In this document: positions 36,787 through 44,969 of the stretch, piece after piece
Position numbering within the stretch: position 1 is the stretch's first letter
Layout of the letters: each line of letters starts with the position of its first letter
NCBI RefSeq assembly: GCF_947494555.1
Contig: NZ_CANLVF010000003.1
Coordinates: 372,001-436,000 of the forward strand
Reading direction: 5' to 3'
From: an uncultured Roseibium sp.
GTDB taxonomy: Bacteria > Pseudomonadota > Alphaproteobacteria > Rhizobiales > Stappiaceae
DNA: 64,000 nucleotides
Notes under the pieces: generated by a model
Database searches by the model: none
What the model was told of the DNA's origin: nothing
Seen by the model: the letters and a program-made list of their open reading frames with translations, nothing else
Program-made: the position numbers and the translations under genes

Positions 36787-37896
36787 CTATCCGGCATTTT
36801 TAGCTAAGTGTTTCAAAACCCGCTGGATAGTCCTTGCATCCGGGGCGCCTCCACTTCCTGATAGTCCTAAGTCCTTTGAGCCCAAATTCTCTAATATCTC
36901 GGCCTGCCTGTGACTGGAAACGGCGCCGTAGCTTGTGAAGGTGGTCAAGACGTGTTCATGACCAAGGTTCTGACTCCAGGCTTTGAAGTCTTCTGGCGAA
37001 CGGCACACTTTTTCACCGATCTGGGCCAGTGTATTTCGGAAACTGTGCGGATTGAAATAAGGAAGCCCAGTGCCTTCGAACGCCTGCCGGAAGATTTTGC
37101 GGATCGCACCAGCATTCGACCAGTGTTCGCGCGTCAGGCCCAGCGCGGTAAAGCCGCCATGATCTGCAACGCCAACCTTGGTTGATGGAAAAAGCGCATC
37201 TTCCTGGCCATAGAGGCGTTCGATTGCCAGAAAGTCAATCCAATCGCACACAATCTGCTCAATGTCTTCACCTACCGGGAAAAACCATGTGGTTATGGTC
37301 TTGCGGTTCTTGGTGCGCACCTCGCGCGCATCCTGAAACACCGTCCGGTTTTGCAGGCTGACGTGTTTCAGCTTGAGCGACGCCAGCGCATCATCGCGGA
37401 CGCCGGTCAGGAACGTAAAGGCGATCAAGGCCCTGTTTCGCCTTTCGATATCGGTCCCGGCCTTCATCGAATTCAAAATATGTCGGATTTGCTCAGCGCT
37501 GGGCACGGGTTTCTCGCGCTTGGCTGTGGCGATCCGCGTGTCATTGGCCGATATGTTGAAATAGTCGGAATCTGAATAGCTGATCCTGGACTTGTAGCCC
37601 TGTTGCCCGGCCAGCCAGTGAAAGAACGCTTTCACATGATTAAGACGCGAACGCATTGTGGCCTTTGCTAACGGCTTGCCGGTTTCGGCATTGATATAGC
37701 CTGCCATGTCCCGTTTGAACTTGCGCGCCTGTTCGATATGGAAGGCTGCAAAATCCTTGTATCCAGTAGACTTTTCAAAGAGCGCTATGGCTGCCGCAAC
37801 CTGGTCTGTAGTTTTGCCTGACATACGCTTAGCCTCTTCCAGATAGGCTAGGTACTGGCGCTTGATGCGTTCGTTTTTCGGGTGGTGCTTACGCAT
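36787..37896 (-). CDS. Tyrosine recombinase (second recombinase of the island)
   Basis: 369 residues from ATG 37896 (AAGGAG about 12 bases upstream); an ATG at 37947 is in frame but overlaps the previous gene. N-terminal SAM-like core-binding domain (about 20-110) and catalytic domain with Arg in TGVRDDALASL, His-x-x-Arg in NPHSFRNTLAQ, His in LGHEHVLTTF and Tyr in TSYGAVS. The start overlaps the stop of the upstream HTH gene by 8 bases, so alpA, the HTH gene and this recombinase form one unit. It is unlike the P4-type integrase at the tRNA end. Confidence 0.87.
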   Translation of the reverse strand: MRKHHPKNERIKRQYLAYLEEAKRMSGKTTDQVAAAIALFEKSTGYKDFAAFHIEQARKFKRDMAGYINAETGKPLAKATMRSRLNHVKAFFHWLAGQQGYKSRISYSDSDYFNISANDTRIATAKREKPVPSAEQIRHILNSMKAGTDIERRNRALIAFTFLTGVRDDALASLKLKHVSLQNRTVFQDAREVRTKNRKTITTWFFPVGEDIEQIVCDWIDFLAIERLYGQEDALFPSTKVGVADHGGFTALGLTREHWSNAGAIRKIFRQAFEGTGLPYFNPHSFRNTLAQIGEKVCRSPEDFKAWSQNLGHEHVLTTFTSYGAVSSHRQAEILENLGSKDLGLSGSGGAPDARTIQRVLKHLAKNAG

Positions 37897-38377
37897 AGGT
37901 TTGAAGCTCCTTTCGCAAGTGATCATTCGTGCAGGGAGAATTGCCATCAGTTAGGCGTGTTTCCGCCTGCACATCCGTCACCGCCAAAATCGCCTTCAGA
38001 GCGTTCAATCCGTCCATTGACACCCGCTTGTGCATCACTGTGGCGCAATGCTCGCACAAAGCCCTGAGATTGCCGCCTGTGGCCGTGAGGGGATGGAATT
38101 CGACTTCGTCGAAGGCCGGACGCCGTGGCGCCTTGCAGGACAAGCAGAAGCATTCATCGATCCGGCATGTCTGCTTCGGCTTGCGCCGTTCATCGAGAAA
38201 GGCCTTCAAGTCCTGTCCGAGGATCAAGACTGGTCGCTGGTCCTTGAGGCAGGGAAGCCCCTCTTTCAGCCAGCGCCTGACTGTGCCCTTGGCGACGCCC
38301 AGCGCGCGGGCGGCTTCTGCAACGTCGTAGCTTCGATGGCTCTTGATCCGGCGCCCGTTCGGACGCTTGCCAGCCAC
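37889..38377 (-). CDS. HTH protein with cysteine-rich (HNH/zinc-ribbon-like) region
   Basis: 162 residues if started at GTG 38377, immediately after the alpA stop; ATG 38446 is open, but its extra 23 residues only shadow alpA. N-terminal MerR/excisionase-like HTH (YDVAEAARALGVAKGTVRRW), then four cysteines in CFCLSCKAPRRP and LRALCEHC with His residues between, suggesting a zinc-binding finger or a degenerate HNH. Probably a DNA-binding partner of the downstream recombinase. Exact family not recognised. Confidence 0.65.
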   Translation of the reverse strand: MAGKRPNGRRIKSHRSYDVAEAARALGVAKGTVRRWLKEGLPCLKDQRPVLILGQDLKAFLDERRKPKQTCRIDECFCLSCKAPRRPAFDEVEFHPLTATGGNLRALCEHCATVMHKRVSMDGLNALKAILAVTDVQAETRLTDGNSPCTNDHLRKELQTYA

Positions 38378-38378
38378 C

Positions 38379-38597
38379 CTAAGCCGCTCCGGTTTCCAGA
38401 AGGTCGCGGATATCTTCCACGCGCCAAACGGTAATGCGCTCGCCAAGCTTCACCGGTCTGGGGAAACGCCCATCTTTCACACCTGCCCACCATGTGGACT
38501 TGCTGACGGGAATAGGGCCGTTGGGCGCTATGATAGATTTCAGTCGAACAAATCCAGTGGATGGAAGGCCGTCGGAAGGTGACAGTGATGTGTTCAT
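38379..38597 (-). CDS. AlpA-family DNA-binding protein
   Basis: 72 residues: a small winged helix of the AlpA/excisionase type with the typical VSKSTWWAGVKDGRFPRPVK and a C-terminal WRVEDIRDLL. AlpA proteins regulate integrases or direct excision. ATG 38597 is preceded by a 37-base region with GTTACC (38604-38609) and GGTAAC (38635-38640) inverted arms, a possible self-binding site. The stop is one base from the next start. Confidence 0.82.
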   Translation of the reverse strand: MNTSLSPSDGLPSTGFVRLKSIIAPNGPIPVSKSTWWAGVKDGRFPRPVKLGERITVWRVEDIRDLLETGAA

Positions 38598-38682
38598 GGT
38601 CGCGTTACCTGGTCTTTACCGGACAACCCCGGCTGGTAACGGAACAAATATTTTGCGCATGCGCGATTCGGGATGTCGAAAC

Positions 38683-39504
38683 CTAGTGGACTGAACCCGA
38701 AGTTACATCATCCTTAACTTGCCTCCGAGAGTTTACCGCCCGGACAGTAGCCTCCCAGGCAACATCAGGCATGTTATCTCCGCCGCATGCCCATGCCGCT
38801 TCAAGAAACTCCATAAAAATTGTATTCGGCCCGGATGGGGCATCTTCACCTGTCAGAAGAAACCAGAGGTGAGACATACGAAACACAAACTCGTGTCGCC
38901 ACTCCGATTTCGGCTTACCGCCCTGTGGAGGAGATATTGCATCGTAGCGCTCTCCCGCCCACCTTTCAAAATGCTCCAGATAAGAATCTAAATTTCCAAG
39001 ACAATCGAAAAATTCATAAGTAAACCTCATGCGAAAACCAAACTCTTCTTTTGATAAATTACGCATTATGGAATAGAAATAAACAAATGATTGAATTTCG
39101 ATATTTGAAAATTCTGCAAGAGCGCGGCGTAGTTCATCGCAATTTTCCAGGAACCTCTGCGATTCCTCAATTTCCATTTCTCTACGTTCTGGTGTAAGAG
39201 TGGCCACAGCTGAGAAAGCCATTTCAATATGGTTTCTGGCCAAGCCATACGGGCCGAAAACTCGCCAAATCAACAATGCGTATCGACTATTTTCTGTTTT
39301 AGGTCGTAATTTTGGTGGTCTATTACGAGAAGCGATTTTCTTGATTACCTCATCAATAGGCAGCCACCATTTTGAACCGTATTCCGGAACACATTCTTTT
39401 GGAAAATCACGCTTTTTTTCTATCAATTGAAAATGGGCTTCATACAGAAGCTTCTCATGTTCTGAAGTCAATTCTCCTTTCAGAAACTTTCGTCTCTTGC
39501 GCAA
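38683..39504 (-). CDS. Unrecognised 273-residue island protein
   Basis: No family recognised. The start is TTG 39504 with a GAGGTG ribosome binding site. The N-terminus is very basic (MRKRRKFLKGEL), the middle is helical with many aromatic residues (SFVYFYSIMRNL, FRMRFTYEFFDCL), and there is no signal peptide or membrane helix. AT content is well above that of the backbone and of the flanking integrase genes. It sits alone between the P4 integrase and alpA, the cargo position, so a defence or stability role is possible but unproven. Confidence 0.6.
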   Translation of the reverse strand: MRKRRKFLKGELTSEHEKLLYEAHFQLIEKKRDFPKECVPEYGSKWWLPIDEVIKKIASRNRPPKLRPKTENSRYALLIWRVFGPYGLARNHIEMAFSAVATLTPERREMEIEESQRFLENCDELRRALAEFSNIEIQSFVYFYSIMRNLSKEEFGFRMRFTYEFFDCLGNLDSYLEHFERWAGERYDAISPPQGGKPKSEWRHEFVFRMSHLWFLLTGEDAPSGPNTIFMEFLEAAWACGGDNMPDVAWEATVRAVNSRRQVKDDVTSGSVH

Positions 39505-39537
39505 ATTTCACCTCAATTACAGACCCTGCTGGAAAAC

Positions 39538-40722
39538 TCACTTTAGCAGTTGTTCGATTTCGCCAGTCCACCACTCTGCCATTTTCTCGCGTTCTTCCCA
39601 ATAGGCTGCCCGATGATAGGCCCGCCGCACCTCGTCCGCTCCGACATGGCCTAGCTCGGCCTCGATCGCATCCGGATTCCAATTGCCGCTTTCGTTGAGC
39701 AACGTCGAGGCGGTTGCTCGGAAGCCGTGAGAGGTCATTTCCTCCTTGGTGAAGCCCATGCGGCGCAAGGCGGCGTTCAAGGTGTTTTCACTTATGGGTC
39801 GTTTTGGCGAAGAAATAGACGGAAAAGAAAATTTACCGGCTCCGGTCAGCTTGTGCAGATCCTTTAAAATTTCTAATGCACTTTCCGGCAAAGGCTTCCT
39901 GTGCTCCCTCCGCATCTTCGTGCGTTGCTCTGGGACGGTCCAAACACCTTTAGCAAAATCAAATTCATCCCATTCGGCTTGCCGCAATTCACCGGGCCTC
40001 GGGTAAAGCAAAGTCATCAACTTCAATGCGGAACGGGTTTCATAGGAGCCTTCATATTCCCAAATGCAGCGAACCAGCCCGCCAAGGCGCTGCCAGTCGG
40101 TTATCGCCGCACGATGGACCACCTGCGGCGTTGTCAATGCTCCCCTGAGACCGAATGTCGGATCATTGTCAGCGCGGGCCGTTGCGATGGCATATCGAAA
40201 GACCTGGCCAATTGTCGCCCGTAGGCGACGCGCCGTTTCGTAATTGCCTTGAGCTTCCACCTTGCGCAACGTCGACAGAATTTCAGGAGCAGAGATGTCC
40301 TTTATCGGCCTTAGCCCTAATTCCGACCGCGCAAGATCGAGCAGCCAGCGCTTCTTTTTCAATGTTGTCTCGGCAAGGCCTTCTCGCGTTGCCTTGGCTA
40401 ACATCTCATCTGCGATAACATCGAATATGTTGCCGCTGGTAAGCGCTGCCATCGCCTTTTCCGCCTTGGCCTGCTGAGACGGATCGGCGCCATTTGCCAA
40501 AAGCGCCTTGGCGGCGTCTCGTTTTTGCCGCGCCTCAGCGAGGCCAACGTGAGGGTACTTGCCCAGCGCCAACGTTTTCTGCTTTCCGCCAAACCTGTAT
40601 GCCAACCGCCACAAGCGAGAACCGGTTGGCTTCAGGAGGAGGTGCAAGCCCGCGCCATCGCTCACCTTTTTCTCTTTGTCGGGCGTTTTCAAGCGTCGAA
40701 TTTGGGTATCGGTCAGCGGCAT
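39538..40722 (-). CDS. int: P4-type tyrosine integrase of the island
   Basis: 394 residues: N-terminal arm-binding DUF4102 domain (about 1-90, LRWx-type segment SRLWRLAYRFGGKQKTLALG), core-binding domain, and catalytic domain with Arg in YPRPGELRQAEW, His-x-x-Arg in SHGFRATASTLL, His in LGHVGADEVRRAYHR and the nucleophile Tyr close to the end (AAYWEER). It ends the island next to tRNA-Leu, as expected for the enzyme that integrated it. ATG 40722; 196 bases from the tRNA. Confidence 0.93.
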   Translation of the reverse strand: MPLTDTQIRRLKTPDKEKKVSDGAGLHLLLKPTGSRLWRLAYRFGGKQKTLALGKYPHVGLAEARQKRDAAKALLANGADPSQQAKAEKAMAALTSGNIFDVIADEMLAKATREGLAETTLKKKRWLLDLARSELGLRPIKDISAPEILSTLRKVEAQGNYETARRLRATIGQVFRYAIATARADNDPTFGLRGALTTPQVVHRAAITDWQRLGGLVRCIWEYEGSYETRSALKLMTLLYPRPGELRQAEWDEFDFAKGVWTVPEQRTKMRREHRKPLPESALEILKDLHKLTGAGKFSFPSISSPKRPISENTLNAALRRMGFTKEEMTSHGFRATASTLLNESGNWNPDAIEAELGHVGADEVRRAYHRAAYWEEREKMAEWWTGEIEQLLK

Positions 40723-40746
40723 TGTTGGTCTCCCGATTCCGAAAGG

Positions 40747-40815
40747 ACCAACGCGAAAAGCTTCTCGTTGGTCTTCACTGCAGAATCATACCAACAATTG
40801 AGCCGGATACCAACA
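40747..40815. repeat. Arm-type motifs at the right island end
   Basis: Four copies of ACCAAC between the integrase gene and the tRNA: 40747-40752, inverted at 40767-40775 (GTTGGTCTT, the exact complement of AAGACCAAC seen twice at the left end), 40790-40796 and 40809-40815 (both ACCAACA). Position upstream of int suggests binding sites for the integrase N-domain and autoregulation. Confidence 0.5.
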
Positions 40816-40848
40816 CACCTCACTGGACAACACCGGACAGCAGAAACG

Positions 40849-40876
40849 AAAAAAACTCCGGAAACCGGAGCTTTTT
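40849..40876 (-). terminator. Terminator downstream of tRNA-Leu
   Basis: CTCCGG-AAA-CCGGAG stem (40856-40870), with seven T following on the minus strand. It is located in island DNA, 43 bases beyond the attachment repeat, and strongly resembles the terminator at 30722-30747. Confidence 0.8.
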
Positions 40877-40912
40877 CGTGTGTTTCTGGATTATCTAGGA
40901 CAATCTAAAACG

Positions 40913-40934
40913 GGAATTTGGTGCCCAGGAGAGG
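40913..40934. repeat. Right attachment site (attR-like) within tRNA-Leu 3' end
   Basis: GGAATTTGGTGCCCAGGAGAGG: the end of tRNA-Leu (acceptor strand, CCA) plus six bases. Same as 30787-30807 apart from one C. Confidence 0.8.
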
Positions 40935-41005
40935 ACTCGAACCTCCACGCCCATAAGGGCACTAGCACCTGAAGCTAGCGCGTCTACCAGTTCCGCCACC
41001 TGGGC
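40919..41005 (-). tRNA. tRNA-Leu (anticodon CAG)
   Basis: 87 bases including encoded CCA. Acceptor arms GCCCAGG and CCTGGGC pair; the D-arm holds GGTAGACGCG, the anticodon stem-loop CTAGC-TTCAGGT-GCTAG gives anticodon CAG, a long variable arm (TGCCCTTATGGGCG) and T-loop GGTTCGAGTCC follow. The long variable arm confirms class II Leu. It is intact although the island is integrated at its 3' end. Confidence 0.97.
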
Positions 41006-41016
41006 TGTGAGGGGGG

Positions 41017-41045
41017 CTTGTAAGCGCCGGACCTTCCCTTGTCAA
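41017..41045 (-). promoter_or_regulatory. Promoter of tRNA-Leu
   Basis: Minus-strand TTGACA (41045-41040), 17-base spacer and TACAAG (41022-41017), placing the transcription start a few bases before the tRNA. The G/C-rich stretch after the -10 resembles a stringent discriminator. Confidence 0.8.
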
Positions 41046-41182
41046 TCGCAAGGTGCGACTTTTTTTGATCAATCGCAGGCAGCACTTCACACCCGGCTTA
41101 CAAAGGTCTAAGAAACAAGCTGACGGGCGCGGCGTTGGCGCTTCGGCCCCTCCAGTTCGGACGCGAAAAAAGGCATTTCCTG

Positions 41183-42157
41183 ATGTCCAAACCTCTTAAC
41201 GGCAAACTCGTCACAATCTTCGGCGGGTCGGGCTTCCTCGGGCGGCATATCGTGCAGTCGCTAGCGCGGCGCGGCTACCGGATCCGGGCCGCTGTCCGGC
41301 GTCCGGACCTGGCGACGCATCTGCAGCCGCTCGGTGCCCCCGGACAGATCATGGCGGTGCAGGCGAACCTGCGCTACCGCTGGTCTGTCGACCGCGCTTT
41401 GATCGGCTCCGACGCCGTCGTCAACGCAGTCGGCATTCTTGCGCCAACGGGCAACCAGACATTCGATGCCGTACAGGCGTTCGGTCCGCGCGCGATTGCC
41501 GAAGCGGCGCGCGGCGCCGGACTTTCAGCAATCACGCATATTTCGGCAATCGGTGCCGACGCGGACAGCACATCCCAATACGCGCGCACCAAGGCAGCCG
41601 GTGAAGCCGGCGTCCTGGAAACGCTGCCGGACAGCGTCATCCTGCGCCCATCGATCGTTTTCGGGCCGGAAGACGACTTCTTCAACCAGTTCGCGGAAAT
41701 GGCACGTTTCGCGCCGGCCCTGCCGCTGATCGGCGGCGGTGAAACCAAATTCCAGCCGGTGTATGTCTGCGATGTCGCTGAAGCGGTTGCGCGGTCGGTT
41801 GACGGCCAATTGACTGCCGGCACGGTCTATGAACTCGGCGGGCCGGAACACAAAAGCTTCAAGGAGTGCCTTGAAACAATGCTCGAAATCACCCGCCGTT
41901 CGCGGGCACTGCTGCCGATCCCCTTCCCCGTCGCTTCCGCCATGGGCAAGGTCATGCAGCTCTTCCCGGGTGCGCCGATCACCGCCGACCAGGTCGAGCT
42001 TCTGAAAACGGACAATGTCGTTTCGGAAGCCGCGATCAAGGACGGGCGCACCTTGAAAGGTATGGGGATCGAGCCCGCGACGCTTGCAAGCATCCTGCCG
42101 ACATACCTGGAGCGCTTCCGTCAACACGGTCAGTATGACGCGCATCGCGCTGTCTGA
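41183..42157 (+). CDS. Complex I NDUFA9-like NAD(P)-binding protein
   Basis: 324 residues from ATG 41183. Atypical short-chain dehydrogenase/epimerase fold with the nucleotide motif FGGSGFLGRHIV at the N-terminus and conserved VNAVGIL and RPSIVFGPEDDFFNQFA, which mark the NDUFA9 subgroup present in alphaproteobacteria and mitochondria. Likely associated with respiratory complex I or quinone metabolism; it is encoded apart from the nuo operon. A strong terminator follows 38 bases after the stop. Confidence 0.9.
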   Translation: MSKPLNGKLVTIFGGSGFLGRHIVQSLARRGYRIRAAVRRPDLATHLQPLGAPGQIMAVQANLRYRWSVDRALIGSDAVVNAVGILAPTGNQTFDAVQAFGPRAIAEAARGAGLSAITHISAIGADADSTSQYARTKAAGEAGVLETLPDSVILRPSIVFGPEDDFFNQFAEMARFAPALPLIGGGETKFQPVYVCDVAEAVARSVDGQLTAGTVYELGGPEHKSFKECLETMLEITRRSRALLPIPFPVASAMGKVMQLFPGAPITADQVELLKTDNVVSEAAIKDGRTLKGMGIEPATLASILPTYLERFRQHGQYDAHRAV

Positions 42158-42195
42158 CCCGGCTTTCCATTGAGAGGCAAGGCAGGCAATTCCTG

Positions 42196-42219
42196 AAGGC
42201 GGGCTCAGCCCGCCTTTTT
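42196..42219 (+). terminator. Intrinsic terminator after the NDUFA9-like gene
   Basis: AAGGCGGGC, loop TCA, GCCCGCCTT then further T residues: a 9-bp perfect stem with T-tail. Confidence 0.9.
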
Positions 42220-42269
42220 CGTTGCTGGAAGGAAATGCTTGGCCTAGGCTTCTTTACAAGGGGGAGCCA

Positions 42270-43532
42270 ATGCCATTTCTTGCCAAAGTCACAATGCTCT
42301 TTGTCGTCTTCGTCGACCTCTTGGGGCAGGGCCTCGTGTTTCCCATCATCAACAGCCTGATCATGGAACCCAGCACCTCGATGCTGCCAAAGGACACGAC
42401 CGATGCGGTGCGCCATTTCAACTACGGCCTGATCATCGGCATCTTTTTCCTGTGCTGGTTCTTCGGCGCACCATACATTTCGAAACTCTCGGACGTGATC
42501 GGGCGCAAGAATGCCATTCTGATTTGCCTTTTCGGTGCACTTGGCGGTTATGCGCTCACGATTGCAGCGCTTTATCTCAACAGCTTCCTTCTGCTCATTC
42601 TGGGGCGTGCGATCACCGGCCTCACGGCCGGCAATCAACCCATCGCACAGGCGGCCATGATTGACGGAAGCGTCGATGACGAAGACCGAAACCGCAACAT
42701 GGGCTATATCATCACCGGTGTCAGTTTCGGGCTCGTAGGTGGTCCCATCATTGGCGGGTTTCTGTCGGATCCCGTCATTCTGGGAAGTCTGGCGAGCGTC
42801 AAACTGCCGTTTTTTGCCTGTTTCGCGCTTGTGGCGGTCGCGATCCTGCTCGTGGTGAGTTGCTTCAAGGACAAGCACGACGTGGAAGCTGAACGCAAAC
42901 CTTTCGTCTTCCGTCCGGCGGAGATCTTCGAACTGCTTTGGCAGATAAAGAACTATCCAGTTGTCCTCAGACTGACCTTCGTCTTCTTTTTCTTCCACAT
43001 CGCCAATCTGTCGTTTTACATCTTCGTGGACAACTATCTGACAAGCCGGTTCGGGTACGGCACGTTCGGCGGCAGCATGGTGATGCTGACGATCGGTGTC
43101 GCGCTTGCCTTTTCAAGCACGTTTCTTGTGGTCCCGGTGCAAAAACGTTTCAGCAAGGAAGCTATTCTCGGAACGACATTTGTCGTCTGGGCCGTCTCGG
43201 CCGCAGCGTTCGTCGCGTCGCCGATCGCCATCTTGACCTTCATACCCGTCTTCTGTTTCTACTTTGTGTTCGGCATCGCCTACCCGACATTTCTCGGGCT
43301 CTACGCGGCGGCCGTCGATGATGAGGAACAGGGCTGGGTCATGGGGATAACGATCGCGATCTTTACTCTGGTTGCCGGCGTCATCTCGCTTATCGGCGGC
43401 GAACTGATCGGCCTGAACCTGGATATTCCGTTCTTTGGCGTCATCATCGCGGCGATCATCGCGCTTGTTGTCATGTTCCTCAGCTGGAACAAGCCTGAAA
43501 TCAGAGCGCTGACGCGGATTTCCGGCGGCTGA
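42270..43532 (+). CDS. MFS exporter of the TCR/Tet family
   Basis: 420 residues from ATG 42270 (GGGGAG ribosome binding site), 12 predicted membrane helices. The A-motif between helices 2 and 3 reads GAPYISKLSDVIGRKN, and the C-motif-like stretch GVSFGLVGGPIIGGFL is present, as in TetA-type drug/H+ antiporters. Helix 1 contains FVDLLGQGLVFPII. The substrate is not evident; no TetR regulator is adjacent. Confidence 0.86.
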   Translation: MPFLAKVTMLFVVFVDLLGQGLVFPIINSLIMEPSTSMLPKDTTDAVRHFNYGLIIGIFFLCWFFGAPYISKLSDVIGRKNAILICLFGALGGYALTIAALYLNSFLLLILGRAITGLTAGNQPIAQAAMIDGSVDDEDRNRNMGYIITGVSFGLVGGPIIGGFLSDPVILGSLASVKLPFFACFALVAVAILLVVSCFKDKHDVEAERKPFVFRPAEIFELLWQIKNYPVVLRLTFVFFFFHIANLSFYIFVDNYLTSRFGYGTFGGSMVMLTIGVALAFSSTFLVVPVQKRFSKEAILGTTFVVWAVSAAAFVASPIAILTFIPVFCFYFVFGIAYPTFLGLYAAAVDDEEQGWVMGITIAIFTLVAGVISLIGGELIGLNLDIPFFGVIIAAIIALVVMFLSWNKPEIRALTRISGG

Positions 43533-43555
43533 CACATTCATGCCAGCCGCCGGAA
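43520..43555. terminator. Bidirectional hairpin between convergent genes
   Basis: Perfect 12-base arms TTCCGGCGGCTG (43520-43531) and CAGCCGCCGGAA (43544-43555). It includes the MFS stop codon and lies 4 bases from the end of the DUF1127 gene. T-runs are poor, so efficiency is uncertain. Confidence 0.6.
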
Positions 43556-43559
43556 GCGT

Positions 43560-43793
43560 TTATTTCCAGAAGTCTGCACCGTATCTGTTCCGGTGCAGTT
43601 CACGATAGCCTTGTCCCGTGCGCATGAGTCCAATGTCCTTCAACTCCCCTTCGTTCAGGTGAGAAAGGGCACGGGCAGTTGTCCGGCGGCGAACATACCG
43701 GCGGAGCTGGTCGGCACATACACGAAGAACGGTGAACACAAGGCCACGGCTGTGTGCGCGGCTGCGGAATACAGTTTCAATTTCATAGCTCAT
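43560..43793 (-). CDS. DUF1127 small basic protein
   Basis: 77 residues; the C-terminal half has the DUF1127 motif, ARALSHLNEGELKDIGLMR. Such small arginine-rich proteins of alphaproteobacteria have been linked to RNA turnover and phosphate or nitrogen homeostasis in Agrobacterium and Rhodobacter relatives. ATG 43793 with AAGGAG. Divergent from the WYL regulator. Confidence 0.85.
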   Translation of the reverse strand: MSYEIETVFRSRAHSRGLVFTVLRVCADQLRRYVRRRTTARALSHLNEGELKDIGLMRTGQGYRELHRNRYGADFWK

Positions 43794-43940
43794 CTCTCAT
43801 CTCCTTGCGGATCTTGTCCGCCGTTTTCCGGCGACAGTGCGAAGATGGCAGGTCAATCCTGACAGCAGTGAGTCAGGTTTGATCTCGTTCTGTTCCCGGG
43901 ATATGATTTTTTTCCGGATCAACCGTCCAAGGGCCTTTTC

Positions 43941-44969
43941 ATGAACCCGATAGAACGCGCGCTCGGCATCCTTTTGCTGCTGACCGGTGGCAAGCTCGTC
44001 TCAGCGACCGTGCTTGCCGAACGATTCCAGGTGTCCCTTCGAACGATCTACAGGGACATTGACCGGCTGATCGCGCTCGGCGTTCCGGTCGACGCCGAAA
44101 GAGGCGCGGAGGGCGGATACAGGCTCGCAAGCGGGTATCTCCAGCCGCCGGTCGCGCTCACGCGCAACGAGACCGCCGCACTACTGGCTGCCATGGCGCT
44201 GGTGCGCAGCAGCCGCACCGTTCCCCTTGCCGACGATCTGACCTCCGCGGAAAAGAAACTGCTCGCCTCGCTGCCCAAAACCGTCCACGGACTTCTCAAG
44301 GAAGCCGATCGCATCGTCGGGATCGAACCCATTCCTGCCGATATTTTTCACGCCGGCACCAAGGCCGAGCCGACGGATGACTGGCAAAAAGCGCTCGACG
44401 GGTTCATGGCCGGGATCCTCGACGGCAAACGTGTCCGCTTCCATCATGTCAATCCATCCCGGAACACCGCCAAGGAGCACGACGTTGAACCCTACGGGGT
44501 CATGTTCGACCGGGACCTGTGGTACCTCGCCGGACGCTGCGTCGACACCGAGATGGTCAAGGTCTACCGGGCGGACCGCGTGCGCAACCTGGAAATCAGC
44601 GGGCTCTTTTTCAGGCCCGACAAGTCGTTTTCCATCAAAACGCTGCTCGGCGGAGCCTGGCTTTCCCAGGCAATGCGCCGCTGGGAGCAGGAAGAAGAAA
44701 TCGCCAAAATCCTGATCACTGCCGAGCAGGCCAAGAAACTGAGCGCCGACTGGTACTACCGGCACGCTATCTTCACGCCCGCGGGTGACGGCAAGATCCT
44801 CGTCAGCATTCCCAGCACCGACCGCGCCCGCCTCCTGCCACTTGTCAGGTGGCTCGGCCCCGGGGCGGAACTCCTGTCACCGGACGCATTGCGGCTGGAA
44901 CTTGCGGGCGAACTGGGAAACCTCGCCGCGCTTTACGGCGCCCGCCCTGCGGTAAAACACTCAGCCTAG
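43941..44969 (+). CDS. YafY-type WYL-domain transcriptional regulator
   Basis: 342 residues: N-terminal HTH_11 ([20 protein letters not shown]), WYL domain at about 140-220 ([30 protein letters not shown]) and WCX C-terminal domain. WYL proteins often sense ligands or nucleic acids linked to stress and DNA damage; target unknown. ATG 43941 with AAGGG. The 3' end overlaps the convergent uppP gene by 9 bases. Confidence 0.88.
   Translation: MNPIERALGILLLLTGGKLVSATVLAERFQVSLRTIYRDIDRLIALGVPVDAERGAEGGYRLASGYLQPPVALTRNETAALLAAMALVRSSRTVPLADDLTSAEKKLLASLPKTVHGLLKEADRIVGIEPIPADIFHAGTKAEPTDDWQKALDGFMAGILDGKRVRFHHVNPSRNTAKEHDVEPYGVMFDRDLWYLAGRCVDTEMVKVYRADRVRNLEISGLFFRPDKSFSIKTLLGGAWLSQAMRRWEQEEEIAKILITAEQAKKLSADWYYRHAIFTPAGDGKILVSIPSTDRARLLPLVRWLGPGAELLSPDALRLELAGELGNLAALYGARPAVKHSA

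Larger units (their letters stand above)
30787..40934. mobile_element. tRNA-Leu-integrated genomic island with restriction-modification cargo
   Basis: About 10.1 kb between near-identical repeats, the right one covering the 3' end of tRNA-Leu(CAG). It contains a P4-type integrase adjacent to the tRNA, a second tyrosine recombinase with AlpA and a zinc-finger/HTH protein, a type ISP-like enzyme, a DUF2971 protein and a 273-residue unknown. TTG starts and lower GC in two of the genes contrast with the host backbone. Confidence 0.85.
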
